Assembly: GCA_036346405.1 (NCBI GenBank)
Contig: CM070559.1
Span: 40,771,889-40,835,888, forward strand
Length of the DNA stretch: 64,000 nucleotides
Direction of reading: 5' to 3'
From: Phyllostachys edulis
Taxonomy: Eukaryota > Streptophyta > Magnoliopsida > Poales > Poaceae
Part shown: piece after piece, positions 11,533 to 24,544 of the stretch
Numbering within the stretch: position 1 is the stretch's first letter
Layout of the letters: each line of letters starts with the position of its first letter
Program-made: the position numbers and the translations under genes
The notes under the pieces: model-generated
Database searches by the model: none
What the model saw: only the letters and a program-made list of their open reading frames with translations
Told to the model about the DNA's origin: nothing

Positions 11533-14168
11533 TTGATTCAAATTATTGCATTTTACTTTAAGTATTGTTTAAATATTTTGGGATTAGTTATACACCCATT
11601 TGATTATATCCACCTTGTCTATTGCATTGTCATTATCTTTTGTCATCCTAGCTTGGTTAATTATTAGTTGATATTATCATAGCACCAACGTGGGTTTGTT
11701 AGACACGAATAGTCTGCTTAGCCATGCAACGGGTTACTGATATCATTTTGAGTTGCAAATCTAAACTTGACTAAATGATTGTGAAACTTTGTATAATAAA
11801 TGTGTGCTATGTGCTGTTACTCTTTGATGGCATATGTTGCACTTAACCAACAGGGTGGGAAAAGGTTTGGACTAAGGCGAGTGAAAAAGAATTATGATAT
11901 GGTGGAACTGTGTACATGGGAAAATATGAATGTGATAGTTGGTAGTAATTGACAGTCTTGCCTTGGTCAATTAAGGATTTAACTTTGTGCGCTATTGAAC
12001 TAAGCCATAACTATACGATCACATGTCTGGTATGGGATAGACCTAACTTAGTAAGCTACGAAATCTTGGCGTTGACTACTCAGGCATGTAGGTTAGATTG
12101 TGTGTTAGGGTGGAGGTGTGTACTACTGTGTCAGGTCACACACTTATGAGCGGTTCGTTGTCTCCAGGTTGAACGGTGTGGGTCGGACCTAAGCACTTCG
12201 TCAGGGTTGTTACGGCGGGAAAACACATCAGGAGGGTCAATTGTTAGGGTGAAGTTTCAAAATTTTTTTGTTATGATTGGTGCTAGCTACGCTGGTTATA
12301 TCTTGTCAATAAAGTATACAAACCTCTACAGAGTGTTAATAAAACATTACATTGATTCAAATTATTGCATTTTACTTTAAGTATTTATTTAAATGTTTTG
12401 GGATTAGTTATATACCTAATTGATTATATCCACTTTGCTCATTGTATTGTCATGATCTTCTGTCACACTAGCTTGGTTAATTATTAGTTGGTATGATAAT
12501 AGCACCAACGTGGGTTGGTTAGATACGAATAGCCTGCTTAGCCATGCAACGAGATTATGGAACTTGTGTAAAACTATGTGCAATATCCTGTTACTCATTG
12601 ATAGCATGTGTTGCACTTAGGGATGGCAATTGTGCCCGATTACCCGTGTACCCGCGGGTGAATACCCTAATAGAGACGGGTATGGGCGTCTTTCTTTGCC
12701 CACGGGTACAAAAACGGGCACAATTTCTTACCCATCGGGTAAACGGGCGCGGGTATGGGTAAACTCCACCTGTACCCGCTTCGTCCGATTACCCGCCATC
12801 TACACTGACAGGTGGGACCCTAGTCCTTGTGTGCATCTGCGATTGACTTTGCAGGGTGCTTGTGGCATCATCTTCCCTATCATCAAAGCTGAAGGGGTGA
12901 GGCAGATGTTCTTCCACCCACCGTCCCCGCCTACTACCGAAGCCCACGCCGGCAGCGGATGAAAACCGATTCTTCATTCTTGTGGTGCAACATTTTTCGT
13001 GTCCGTCTCTGTTCAATTCTGTGCTGTAAGCTATTGTATGCTGCTCCACAAGCTGAAAGTCTGAAACTAGGGAGGAGCCCTGTAACAGCTCGTATTGGTC
13101 AAATGTATTTTATGCATGCTGATTGATGGCTAGTATTAATCTAAGTTGTAAATCCTGTGTGACGTTTTCAGTTGTATCACTACAAGTAGGTAAATTATTC
13201 TGTTCTTTTCTGTCAAAGATGTAAGAAATGTTCAGGGTGTATGTGAACAACGCACATACATATGTATCTGAAGGTATTGGTAGCAGCAGGCTAATATTGA
13301 CAGCATGTACTAATTGATAGCGAAGGTTATTTTTGAGAGGAGCATCGCCACCAAACCTAAGAGTTGAGGTGGGATTTTTGGTTTGATTTCGTTTGGGCTT
13401 TGGATTCTAATGGAGTGGATCAAATGGGCCATTTCCAAATTAAATTCCGAGATACCTGGACTGAGTTCTGCATCGCCTCTGCGCCGCCGAAAGGTCGTGT
13501 CTTGGGCAGAATGGCGGGCATGCTCATGGCGACGGTACCATGGCGATGGGTATGGGCGAGGTTCTTCACCCGTCGTCCTTCATGGGTATACCGTGGGAAA
13601 TTGGGGTCATGCGGTATGGGTATGGCGAGCACTACCCGCACCCTTGCCTTGATTGCCATCCCTAGTTGCACTTAACCAACAGGGTGGGAGAAGATTTAGA
13701 CTGAGGCGAGTGGATGGAACTGTGTGATATGGTGGAACTGTGGACTGAAAAAATATAAAATCTTGGTAATATAGTTAGAAATTGGCAGTCTCGCCTTGGT
13801 CAATTAAGGACTTAACTTTGTTAGCCATTAAACTGAGCCATAACTGTACAACCACATGCCTGATATGGGACATGCCTAACTTAGTAAGTTATGAAATCTT
13901 GACATTGACTACTCAGGCATGTATGATAGACTGTGCTAGGGTGGAGATGTGTACCACTGTGGTAGGGTCACATTTATGAGCAGTTCGCCATCTTCAGGTC
14001 CAACGGTGTGGGTCATATGAAAGCGTTGTGGTAGGGTGGTATGACAGTAAAACATATCGGGAGGGTCAATCGTTAAGGTGAAGTTTCAAAAAGGTTTTGT
14101 TATGATTGGTGCTAACTACACTGGTTATATCATGTGGGTAAAGTGTACAACCTCTGTAAAGTGTTAAT
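11533..14168 (+). repeat. internal tandem duplication inside solo LTR
   Basis: Unit 1 (11533-12351, 819 bp) and unit 2 (12352-14168) both begin TTGATTCAAATTATTGCATT and both run through AGCACCAACGTGGGT, GCCATGCAACG and TTGCCTTGGTCAATTAAGGA-like phrases in the same order. Unit 2 is interrupted by the hAT element; without it and one TSD copy it is about 762 bp. B1 and B2 carry only one copy. Confidence 0.85.
12618..13664. mobile_element. non-autonomous hAT element
   Basis: Terminal inverted repeats TAGGGATGGCAAT / ATTGCCATCCCTA are flanked by a perfect 8-bp duplication GTTGCACT (12610-12617 and 13665-13672), the hallmark of hAT transposition. Sub-terminal regions are rich in ACCCGCGGGTA-like palindromes. 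At 1047 bp there is no transposase frame, so it needed an enzyme in trans. Open frames inside are short and unrecognised. Confidence 0.94.
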
Positions 14169-14877
14169 TAATCTATTCGAATAGCCACGTCCGCGGTCAT
14201 GGATATGCTCGGGGATTTCACATAAGGGATAAATTTTCATAAAACAATTAGAAGGGACAACTGTGTGGGGAAACTTATGCAGCTGTGTGAAAGAAACTGA
14301 TTAGGATATGGGAGCTTTATGAAAATACTTGTTAAAATTTATTATTGTTTATTTGTTTTGATTTACGCTTTTAATTTATGACCTACATTCAATTGCAAAT
14401 GTTGCATTTTTTTTGCAAAATAACCATAGAAATCATTTTCTTTGGAATAAGTCATTATCTATAATTGCATTATATGGTACAACTTGTTGAGTACTTGGAG
14501 TACTCATTCTTGCTGCAATCATTCAGCTGAAGTGGAGGAGTCTTCACTTGCTTTCGAGGAGGAGCTTTACGAGGATGGTGATTGTTAGGTCTTGATCCCA
14601 GTCGGTTGCCTGTGGCAAGTCGATGGGCTTCCGCTGGAGTTGCTTTTGTTCTGCTGCTGTTTCTTTATTTATTGTTAGCCCTGTATGGCTTAATAATTGT
14701 AAACTCGACCATAAGGTCACAACCGTTATTTATTAATCAAATTAGTCGTTTATTCTTATATTCATCTTGTGTGAAATGATATTCATCTATATTGACATTG
14801 CGTGCACTAGCGTAATCCTAGACTAGTGCATTATACACAGAGGGTCCAGATTTGCATATTTGGGTCCCGACTGCATG

Positions 14878-16474
14878 AAGGGTGGACACACATTGGGTTC
14901 TGAGGTACGTGTAGTTCTGACCTTCGTGTACTCAACTTCGATCTGACTTGTGTGGGTGGACTCACGTATGTTCTTAATCCTTTTGACACAGGTTGAGAGT
15001 GACAAGCCTCCTTCCGCTAGCGAGGATGGTGAAGGTGACATGGGAGAATGAGCAAGACATCATGAGCAGTGGTCATACGTCGAGGCAGTTTTCGTACGAC
15101 CGGTGCCTTCTGACGGCGCTAGTTGAATAGTGGAGACCGGAGATGCACATGTTCCACCTTTCGTGCGGGGAGATGGCATCGATGCTTTAGTACTTGGGCT
15201 TCCTGATTAGGTTGCCCTACACGGGCTTCCCCTTGGCAGCGTATGATGTCATAGACACGTGGCTCATGGAGATCCTCACGAGGTTCCAAGGGTTGCCGCT
15301 GGCCAACGCCGGCTACAGTGAGTTCAACAGAACGCACAGGGCGACGCTGAAGTGGATCAACCAGTTCGACGTAAGTATTTATAACTCTTGTTCAACTTAG
15401 TTATGTGTCTCTTTCTTCTTGCAGCTGATTGCCTTGGGACCGGACGCACCCGAGTACACAGTGAGGAGGTACTTTGAGGCCTACTTGTTGTGTCTGTTTG
15501 GATAGGTCATGTTCCTAGAGTCCCACGGCGACAGCATGGATAAGCACATGATTCACTACACACGGGGGCTGGTGGGCCTAGAGGTGGAGGTGATCCCGTC
15601 GTATCTTGGGGCCCGGCGGTGCTGTGCACGACGTATCGCGCCCTGTGTAGCACGTGCCACTGGATTCGGGATAGCTCCATCCTCTCTGGATGCACGCTGC
15701 TTCTTCAATTGTGGTCCTTCGAGCATTTCCATATCAGACGACCATAGCTGGACCTAGGAGACTACACCGATGCCATGTACACCGCCGTTGACGTTGTGGA
15801 CTGGCCGACCATGGGTACAGTGTGGTGTCGATGATGAGTAATTTTTTTGAACCTTTAGTCTTTTTCGTAATGTAATTTAATTGCATGTGCTAAGCTTTTG
15901 TTGTTCTATTCCACAGGTCACCTTCGCTCCGATCATTACGCACGTGTCCTACCCAGACTACGTTACGATGTACGATCAGTTGACGGATGACCTTGTCATT
16001 TGGACGCTATACACTCCCGAGAGGATAATCTCGGTGCACCCCTAGGCGTGTCCAGCTTGTGCACGCGATACTGGTGGTATTGGTACACACAGGGGAGCTT
16101 CATGCACGACATCTTCGTCGAGGAGTACCATGCACCGGGTATTGCGCCAGTTCGGTCTACAACAGGAGGTCCCAATGCCCTGAGGGTAGTGGTTGCCACA
16201 GAACGTCCATGTGTAAGTTTACATTTTATGTCTGCTGTAGCCTTTTCATTACGGACTTACAAATTTATTGTTTTTCCTTCCACAGGCACACTAGGAATGG
16301 AGTACCTGGTACGACTTCCTAGGCTGAGAAGATGGCCCCTTGGGTTGAGCTGTGGCTCCACGCCTTGGAGGATGTGCACCAGGAGAGTGCTCCCTACGAC
16401 CCTAGGACGTACGAGGAGTACATCAAGTGGTACTCCACTCAGACGAGGGTTCGTTGCATTAGGGTCATGGACAC
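14878..16474 (+). pseudogene. MULE1 PMD gene, core exons
   Basis: Spliced exons are at about 14878-14904, 14992-15370, 15425-15837, 15917-16212 and 16286-16474, most with good GT/AG borders (GTACGT, GTAAGT, TTGCAG, TTCCACAG). They encode the plant mobile domain: YDRCLLTALVE, then stop, WRPEMHMFHLSCGEM, later WLMEILTRFQGLPLANAGY, MDKHMIHYTRGL, YDQLTDDLVIW and, in another frame, RQFGLQQEVP. Stops at E*W, ML*Y and LFG*V, plus frame changes, make it a pseudogene. The PMD resembles an aminotransferase-like domain; its biochemical role in transposons is not settled. The last exon is cut at 16474 and resumes at 34976. Confidence 0.85.
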
Positions 16475-19400
16475 TGTCGGGACCCCAAATATCCAAATCT
16501 AGACCCTCTGTGTATAACACACTAGTCCAGGATCACGCTAGTACACATAGTATTAACATAGATAAATGTCATTACACACAAGACGAATATAAGAATAAAC
16601 GATTAATTTGATTAATAAATAACGGTTGTGACCTTATGGTCGAGTTTACATTTATTAAGATATGCAGGGCTGACACTAAATAAAGAAACAACAGCGGAAT
16701 GAAAGCAACTCCAGCGAAAACCCATCGACTTGCCACAGGCAACCAACTGGGATCAAGACCTAACGATCACCATCCTCATAAACCTCCTCCTCGAAAGCAG
16801 GCGAAGACCCCTCCACTTCAGCTGAATGATTGCAGTAAGAATGAGTACTACGAGTACTCAACAAGTTGTACCACATAATGCAATTATAGATGATGGTTTA
16901 TTCCAAAGAAAATGGCTTATATGGTTATTTTGCAATAAGACAACATTTGCAATAAATACAAGTAATAGATTGAAAGCGAAATTTAAAACAAACAAACAAT
17001 AATAGTTGAACAGTTATTTTCACAAAGACAGGAAGCCTAATCCATTTCTTTTACACAGCCATATGACTTTAAATCACACAGCTGTCCTTTCCCAAATGTT
17101 TTATGAAAATCCACCCCTCATGTGAAATCCCCGAGCATGTCTATAACTGCGAACGTGGCTATTCGAATAGATTTATTAATACTATGCAGAGGTTTGTACA
17201 CTTTAACCCCAAGATATAACCAGTATAGCTAGCACCAATCATAACAAAACTTTTTCGAAACTTCACCCTAAAAATTGACCCTCCCGATGTGTTTTACCGT
17301 CGTACCAACCCTGCAAAGTGCTTAGGTCCGACGCACACCGTTGGACCTAGAGACAACGAACCACTCATAAGTGTGACCCGACACAGTAGTACACACATCC
17401 ATCCTGGCATGCAGTCTAACCTACATGCCTGAGTAGTCAATGCCAAGATTCCGTAGCTTACTAAGTTAGGTATGTCCTATACCAGACATGTGGTCATACA
17501 ATTATGGCTCAGTTCAATGGTGCACAAAGTTAAGTCCTTAATTGACCAAGGCAAGACCGCCAATGACTACTAACTATCACATTCATATTTTCTCAAGCAC
17601 ACAGTTCCACCATATCATAATTCTTTCCACTCTCCTCAGTCTAAATCTTTTCCCACCCTGTTGGTTAAGTGCAACACATGTCATCAACCAGTAATAGCAC
17701 ACAACACACAATTATTACACAAAGTTCCACAATCACTTAGTCAACTTTAGACTTGCAACTCAAAATGGTATCAATAGCCCGTTGCATGGCTAAGTAGACT
17801 ATTCGTGTCTAACCAACCCACGTTCGTGCTATGATAATACCAACTAATAATTAACCAAGCTAGGGTGACAAAAGTCCATGATAATGCAATAGACAAGGTG
17901 AATATAATCAAATGGGTGTATAACTAATCCCAAAATATTTAAAGAATTAAATAATTGAAGTAACATGCAATAATTTGAATCAAAGTAATTTTGGAAAACT
18001 AGGTTTAGTATGGTCAAAGGTACAACTTGCCTTGAAACAAGTCTTGGTATTGGTCTTGAGCTTGATCAACTCCTCAGTCAAATGCTCTTGAAGTATCAAC
18101 GTCTACTCGCAAACGAAAGCGAAAAACCAAATAAATATAAAACAGGGCAAGAAATAAACTACAAAAATTAAATAAAAAAATCTCAGGAAGGTAGAGCTTG
18201 AATTTAGTTGAATTTAGAAACTTGAATGGGTTCAATCAGAGTTCGTATGAGGACTCTCGGAAGATTTAAATCTAAGTAAAAGAGAAAGAAAACACTATTT
18301 TGAATTTTCAGAATTTCCTTTCTAAAGGAAATTCCAAAATATTGCATCAGCATGACGTCAGCAATAATTTCAGAATTAAAAGAAAAACCAAAAAAATAAG
18401 AAACAAAGGCTGACATGTGGGACCCTTGGTCTATGGACCAATTCCATGGCTCTGGCTCGATTCATGGTGGACGGGGTGCACACGATGAGTGGATGACATG
18501 CGCGTCCCGCATGTCATTGGATTAGGGCATGTGTTCGCCAAGTGGGTTGCCACACAGTGTTGATGAGGATGGCACGTGGGCGATGGTGCTGAGGTGGCGT
18601 GCCACGACGGCTTGATGATGGCGGTGCTCTAGGACCTAGGGAATCTGAACAAAGGGAACACGGGGAACACGATGACACGGTTGATTCTCATCGGAGATAA
18701 TCACAACGGCGGCGAGGAGGCTCAAGGCGGCAGAGCGGTGAGGCTTACAGCGGCAATGGGAAAGCGACGATCTTCCGGGGACAATAAGACGTGCATGGGC
18801 TAGAACATGAGACGGTGAAGCTAGGGAGGTAGATGATGGCGCTCAGGGATCACTGATGGTGAAGAAATCAATGGTTGAATGCTGACAGTGAATAAAAAGA
18901 AAAAGCTTCAATTCCCGGCAATGGCGACTCCTTGCTCCGATTGGCTTCTCCTGGGGGTTGGCAATGATGAGGCGTCTCTTTTGACACGAACGGGGTCATC
19001 GGAGAAGCTACACAGTGGCGTCGTGACGAGTTTGACCTTCGGCTTCAATGGCGACGATGACGAACTAGAGAGGGGCGGCTAGGGCTAGGGTTTTCGGGGC
19101 GAGGGTGGCTCAGGGTGAGGAAGCGAAGGGGGTCAGGCTGCTTTTAAAGGTAGCAGAGGGGAGGATCCAGAATGGGGATAGCAGCGCTGCGTGGTAGGGA
19201 CGGACACAGCAAGGAGACTGGGACGAAGACGAAGATGACCTAACAGGTGGGTCCCGCCTGTCAGCGGCAGTGGCAAAGCACGCGAGCGAGCGGGCTGGCG
19301 CGAAGATGTGCTGGCGAAAAATGGGCTGAGCTTCGGAGAGAATGGGTCAGGGAATAGGAAATTCAGCCCAAATGATTTACTGAGATTTTAATTAGCTTTT

Positions 19401-19665
19401 GCATTTTATAAATAACAAAAAATCCAAATGGCAAATTAAAAATAGCAAATGAACTTGGAAAAAATCCAGAAAAATCTGAAAAATATTTCCAAGCACAAAG
19501 AACTCAAATAAAATAGTTTTGGAATTAATTTATGATCAGATTAGTCACATTAAATTTTTTTGACCTTTGAAGTCTCATTTAAGCTTGATCAAATTCAAAT
19601 AAAATTTGGTGAATTTTTCCAAAGGTCTAAACTACTAAAAAGGGTTTTGAAACTCAGAAAATTGG
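16475..19665 (-). mobile_element. LTR B1 (lacks its last few bases)
   Basis: Begins TGTCGGGACCCC on the plus strand and runs collinear with B2 (29282-34975) and, inverted, with the solo LTR at 9849. It ends ...CAGAAAATTGG at 19665, missing the expected GATGTTACA, and passes without a gap into the TGTAACACC start of LTR X. Net length (3191 bp) is that of a full LTR. The GT-rich 18400-19350 part contains short open frames that are not conserved proteins. The 5 bases outside its left end (GACAC) do not match those outside B2 (ATGAC). Confidence 0.85.
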
Positions 19666-20334
19666 TGTAACACCCCAGCCCAATAAAGGCCTAGAATGCT
19701 ACTAAAATAATTAATTTAAAACATATACAAACTAAAACTTCATGCAAAAATTTGGCAGAACCTCCTTTGTATAACTAAATATACCGGAGGTTCCGTCAGA
19801 TGCATAATTTATTATCAATATGTCAATATCTAAAATCCATCAAGCAACCATAGTGAATCTATTCAGCTAAAGCATAAGTAAGCATAATCAAGATTTACCA
19901 CCCTCATTATTACAAATAGTTCAATGCATTCAAGCATAACCAAAATTATTCCTTAAGCAGTTTGCTTTTGTTAAGGTATGAACTAATGATGATCATCTCT
20001 AAAAGAATGTGTGGTAGTGAGTGCATCCTTAGCAAATCCTACTCCCTCCCATGTATGCCGTTCTTACAAGAAGTACCTAAAAACACAAAGAAAACAAGAG
20101 GTGAGCCCAAAGACTCAAAGAAGTATAATAAAAGGCATCAACAATGAACAACCATGTAAATCAGCAATTAAACCTCTCAATTCCACATATCAACTATCTT
20201 ACACATGCATGTATGCAATATGCTCAAAAAGACAATTCTCTTCCTTCTCTTTCCCTTTTGCATTTTACCGGTAATGCAAAGTGCGATCCGTCGATGCACA
20301 CCCATGCTGTACCATCTGATGCAGGGGACCATTG

Positions 20335-20415
20335 CCCATACACCACGCCGTATGGGGACCTAAGCCCATGCTCTTCAAGCATGGGGACCTTTTAGCCCGT
20401 CATCAACATGACGGG
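20335..20415. repeat. three perfect hairpins in LTR X
   Basis: Stems are CCCATAC/GTATGGG (20335-20341 with 20350-20356, loop 8), CCCATGC/GCATGGG (20365-20371 with 20379-20385, loop 7) and CCCGTCAT/ATGACGGG (20396-20403 with 20408-20415, loop 4). Each is followed by GGACC plus a short A/T-containing linker ending in G before the next CCC. Stems differ yet every arm pairs perfectly. Confidence 0.9.
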
Positions 20416-21729
20416 GACCTCAAGAGATGCTTGGTCATCACGTGACCAAGACTTCAATAATTCAGCATGATGCATATGTAAGAACTCTCAAAATTATCAC
20501 AACATGCATCCACATCAATATTTCATATGAATATCCTATTCATAAAGCTCATAAACATAGAACTCACAATTATCAGATATCCATGATTAACACGTAAATC
20601 ATAACACTAGCAACCATGAACATTATCAAACATGCCATCATCACGATCATGAACACACAAATACCCATTATACATATTAAACATTGCCATTCAGCAATAT
20701 CTATTATAACCGTCATTATACTTGCCTTAACCGCGAGAGAGTGAAGGATGTGCCGAAGGTGCCGCCCCCGGGACCCGTCCACCACCTGAGTAATTAGTAT
20801 AGCGCATACTAAGATAGCAGTAGCGGAACAAACCAAAGCATAAAACAACAATCGCTAACTTGAAGAGCGTCTAACTCGATCCCAACCCCAAGCCTACACG
20901 TCGATCTGTCCCCCTCGGTGGACAGTCGACTTCAAAAATTCATAACTATTTCTACAGAAGTCCAATTCAGGTTTTCTTAGACTTTCTGGAAAGGTAATTA
21001 AATTTCCTAAATAAACTTAGTTGGGGAGCCCTTCTGATTCTGCCATCTACTACCCCTACCAAACCAATCTACAGAACATCAATTATCACGTTGGGTTCTC
21101 TGGACAGTACACTAAAATTATCATAACTTTTGCTACGAAAGTCCAATTCTTACATTCTTTAGCTTTCTGGAAAGGTGAGGAAATTACCCATCTTTTTAAT
21201 TATAACGAGATCCTCTAATTTCGTGTTTAAATAATAGATTAACTCAAATTTCTACAGACTGTCAGAATGCTGACAGATTATCAGGACAGCAACACTAGAA
21301 AATTCATAACTCGCTAATCGTTAATCGGATTTGGGCGTTCTTGGCGGACACGGAAAGCTAAGGACACGACCCAACTTTGTCTAAGAGATGGGATCCACGG
21401 ATTCGGCCTCTAAGGACCTCAAAACCGCCGTTCAAACGACTGGCCAGAAAGGGATCTAATCAGCCGACATTGCTAAACATCCAATTAATGAACTAATCCA
21501 TGGGGAACGATGGTTACCTACGACGAGTTGCTGAAGATCACGAACACTTGCTGGAGACCTCCCCTCCTTTGCCTTTCTCCCTTCTTCCCCTTCCTCTTCT
21601 TCTTCTTCTTGGCGGGGCAATCACCCGGGTGACCTTCCTTCTTCCTCCACTTGGCCGGTAGCAACAAGGATCGTCTTCACCGGCAGCGAGGGGGACGAGA
21701 TGCACTGTAGCCACGCACTGTAGCGGTGG

Positions 21730-21749
21730 CGTACTGTAGCTACAGTACG
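21730..21749. repeat. 20-bp perfect palindrome
   Basis: CGTACTGTAGCTACAGTACG reads identically on both strands. It follows two CACTGTAGC direct repeats (from 21708). GCTACAGTA-type words are common in grass LTRs. It may be a regulatory or recombination-prone site; function unknown. Confidence 0.85.
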
Positions 21750-21925
21750 GATTAGGGTTTCCCCCTCCTTTTATTGGTGGCCGGCCCCTCATGGGCCTTC
21801 TGGGCCAAGGCCTGAGGCCTAAGTTACCGAAGAACTGCAGAAACCCCCTTTTTCTTATGTCTAATTTCTGTTATGAACGCTTTCTTGCTTAGAATAAATC
21901 GTAGTATTACAATTGGGATGTTACA

Positions 21926-21942
21926 AACTTTCCCCCTTCAAG
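21926..21942 (-). other. polypurine tract
   Basis: Minus-strand CTTGAAGGGGGAAAGTT immediately precedes the LTR start TGTAACATCCC. It is the primer for plus-strand DNA synthesis of the chromovirus and fixes LTR X as its 3' LTR. Confidence 0.88.
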
Positions 21943-21949
21943 GAATCTT

Positions 21950-24430
21950 GACCTCGAGATTCAGGCTAGCTAGAGAAAAGGCTAGGAAACTCGGGTTTCA
22001 GTTCTTCTTCACGCTCCCAAGTTGCTTCACTTTTTTGAGTGATTACTCCACTGAACTTTGCAAAAATGGACGGCCTTACTTCTGGTTAAATGTTTTGCCA
22101 CATCCAAAATCTTAACTAGTTGTTCTTTGTAAGTGAGATCTTCTTTCAACTCTATTGTATCCAAAGGGGTCTGTTCTGTTGGCACATAAAGACACTTGTT
22201 GAACTGCGAGACATGAAAGACATCATGCACTCCTGCTAACGACTGTGGCAGTTCAAACTAGTAGGCAACTTCTCCTCGGTGCTTCACAATCCTGAAAGGG
22301 CTGACATACCTAGGGGCAAGCTTCCCTTTGACATGAAACCTTCTGCCAACTTTAAGTGGAGTAACTCGAACATAAACAAAATCTTCTAGTTTAAAGCTTA
22401 GATCATGACGACGATTATCAGCATAACTGTTCTGCCTAGACTGAGCTATCTTTAATATTTCTCTGATCATAGACACGTGGTCTTCTGCTTCTTGAATAAT
22501 ATCTGGTCCGAATACTAAATGCTCGGCTATCTCTTTCCAATTCAGAGGGGTTCTGAAGGCACGACCATACAAAGTTTCAAATGGTGACATTTGCAGACTA
22601 GCTTGATAACTATTGTTGTACGAGAATTCTACATAAGGTAAACTCTTATCCCAACTAGTAGCATGAGCTAGAGCACAAGCTCTGAACATGTCCTCCAACA
22701 CTTGATTTACTCATTAAGTCTACCCATCCGTCTGAGGGTGATAAGTAGTACTAAAATTTAAATGAGTCCCCAAAGCCTCATGCAAACTTTATGAAAAATA
22801 CGAGGTAATCTGAGATCCTTGATCTGAAACTACACTATCTTCTTAGGCACAACATGCAAACTGACAATTCTTGTCATGTATAAATCTGCAAGTCGATCTC
22901 CTGAGTAAGTGGTTTTGACTGGTAAGAAATGTGCAACTTTTGTCAAACGATCTACTACTCCCAAATGGAATCGTAACACGATTGAGTCCTGGGTAAACTG
23001 GTGATAAAATCCATTCTGATCTCTTCCCATTTCCATTCTGGAATTTTCAAGGGCTGTAATAGGCCTGCTGGTCTATGATGTTCTGCTTTTACTCTTTGAC
23101 ACACGTCACATAGGGCAACAAATTCTGCGACTTCTCGCTTTAGATTTGGCCACCAGAATTTATTTTTAACATCCTGATACATCTTAGTTCTTCTAGGGTG
23201 AATAGAATACTTCGTATCATGAGCCTCCTTTAAAATTAGCTATCTCAAACCATCAACATTAGGCACACAAAATGTCCATTGATCTAAAGTGTATCCTGAT
23301 CATCCTTAGTGAAATACTTGAACTTTACTCCTTCCATCTTGAGCTTAATATCTTTAATCATAGGATCATTTGGATGGGTTGCACGAATCTATTTTTCCAA
23401 GGTAGGTAGACCTTACTTCCAAACTAGCCATAAGTCCTTCGGCTACAACTTCAAACTTTAACTTCTAAGATTCCTCATGAAGTCTCAGTTGTCTCGATGC
23501 ATAGGTAACAACTCTCCCTTATTGCATCAGAACACAATCTAATCCTTGACGCGAAGCATCACAATAGATATCGAAATCCTTCTAAACATCTGGCAGAAAT
23601 AGTACCAGGGCTGATGTTAAACGTTTCTTCAATTCCTGAAAACTTTCCTCACAAGCTAAAGTCCAAGCGAACTTCTTCTCCTTCTTCAATAATTGCGTAA
23701 GAGGCTTAGCAGTTATCGAGGATCCTTCAATGAAACGACAATAATATCCTGCCATTCCCAAGAAACTGTGAATTTGAGTCACTGTCTTGGGCGGCTCCCA
23801 ATGTAACACTACTTTAACCTTTTGGGATCAACTGCTACTCCTTTAGCTGTCATGACATGACTAAGGAAATCAACTTCTTGTTTCCAAAAATCACACTTGC
23901 TGAATTTAGCATACAACTGATACTCTCTAAGTTTCTCCAGTATTGTTCTCAAGTGCTCGGCATGTTCTTCTTCTATCTTGTAATAGACCAAAATGTCATC
24001 AATGAACACTACCATAAACTTATCCAAATATTCCATGAAGACCTTATTCATCATATTCATGAAATATGCAGGGACATTAGTCAAACCAAATGACATGACC
24101 AAGAACTCAAAATGTCTGTATCGTGAAGAAAAAGCAGTCTTTGGTACATCTTTCGGATAAATTTTCAACTGATGATAACCTAATCGTAGATCGATCTTTG
24201 AGAACACTCTGACTTCTTTCACCTGATCAAACAAATCATATATTCAGGGTAGTGGATACTTATTCTTGATGGTAACCTCGTTGAGGGCACGATAATTGAT
24301 ACACATTCTCATACTTCCATCTTTCTTTCTAACAAACAAGACTAGCGCTCTCTAAGGCGACGAAGTAGGTCTTACGAAACCCTTCCCAAGAAGTTCTCCA
24401 ATCTATTTCTTCATTTCCACTAACTCATCG
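21950..24430 (-). pseudogene. gypsy chromovirus pol: RT, RNase H, integrase, chromodomain
   Basis: Read right to left: RT (23809-24234 plus a decayed N-terminus to 24430) with FSKIDLRLGYHQLKI and the catalytic VVFIDDILVY; the RT/RNase H connection (23582-23809) with SFLGMAGYYCRFI; integrase zinc finger (HHCC region, CDVCQRVKAEHHRP) and core pieces (22830-23182); integrase C-terminus (22258-22701) with SYNNSYQASLQMSPFE; and a chromodomain-like end (21950-22230: FCKVQWSNHS, then EATWERE). This order and the chromodomain indicate a Tekay/Del-like chromovirus. Many stops and frameshifts separate the pieces, so no enzyme is made. RT continues into the gag-PR part at 26415 once the solo LTR and one TSD copy are discounted. 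Confidence 0.9.
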
Positions 24431-24544
24431 TGTGAACACCATGAGGATATGCTCATGATCCTAAGTGATGTAACAATTGGCAATTTGGTTGAAGGTTTGT
24501 TGGAATTCCTGTTTTTAGAAAGTTTCAGCAAAGTGTCAGGATAA

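Larger units (their letters stand above)
9849..14872 (+). mobile_element. solo LTR, family B, plus orientation
   Basis: Starts TGTAACATCCC and ends GGGTCCCGACT (a decayed CA end). It is flanked by a perfect 5-bp duplication GCATG (9844-9848 and 14873-14877). There is no internal region, PBS or polypurine tract, so it is a solo LTR. Net of a hAT insertion and an internal duplication the LTR is about 3.15 kb, matching B1 and B2 at 16475-19665 and 29282-34975, which lie in the opposite orientation. It splits the first PMD exon. Confidence 0.92.
19666..21925 (-). mobile_element. 3' LTR of chromovirus (family X)
   Basis: Plus-strand TGTAACACCCCAGCC...GGGATGTTACA, 2260 bp, followed at 21926 by a polypurine tract in minus orientation. 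It is therefore the 3' LTR of the minus-strand gypsy pol at 21950-28085. It shares design with LTR Y (TTTACCGGTAA, hairpin array, CT-rich segment). Its outer end joins LTR B1 directly. No protein-coding gene is credible inside it. Confidence 0.85.

Noticed and set aside
13364..13675. Possible protein inside the hAT element
   Set aside because: Overlapping frames on both strands, ends inside the terminal repeat, no transposase or zinc-finger motif.
16000..16611. 203-codon plus-strand frame
   Set aside because: Runs across PMD exon 4, an intron, exon 5 and into LTR B1; a chance reading through several unrelated parts.
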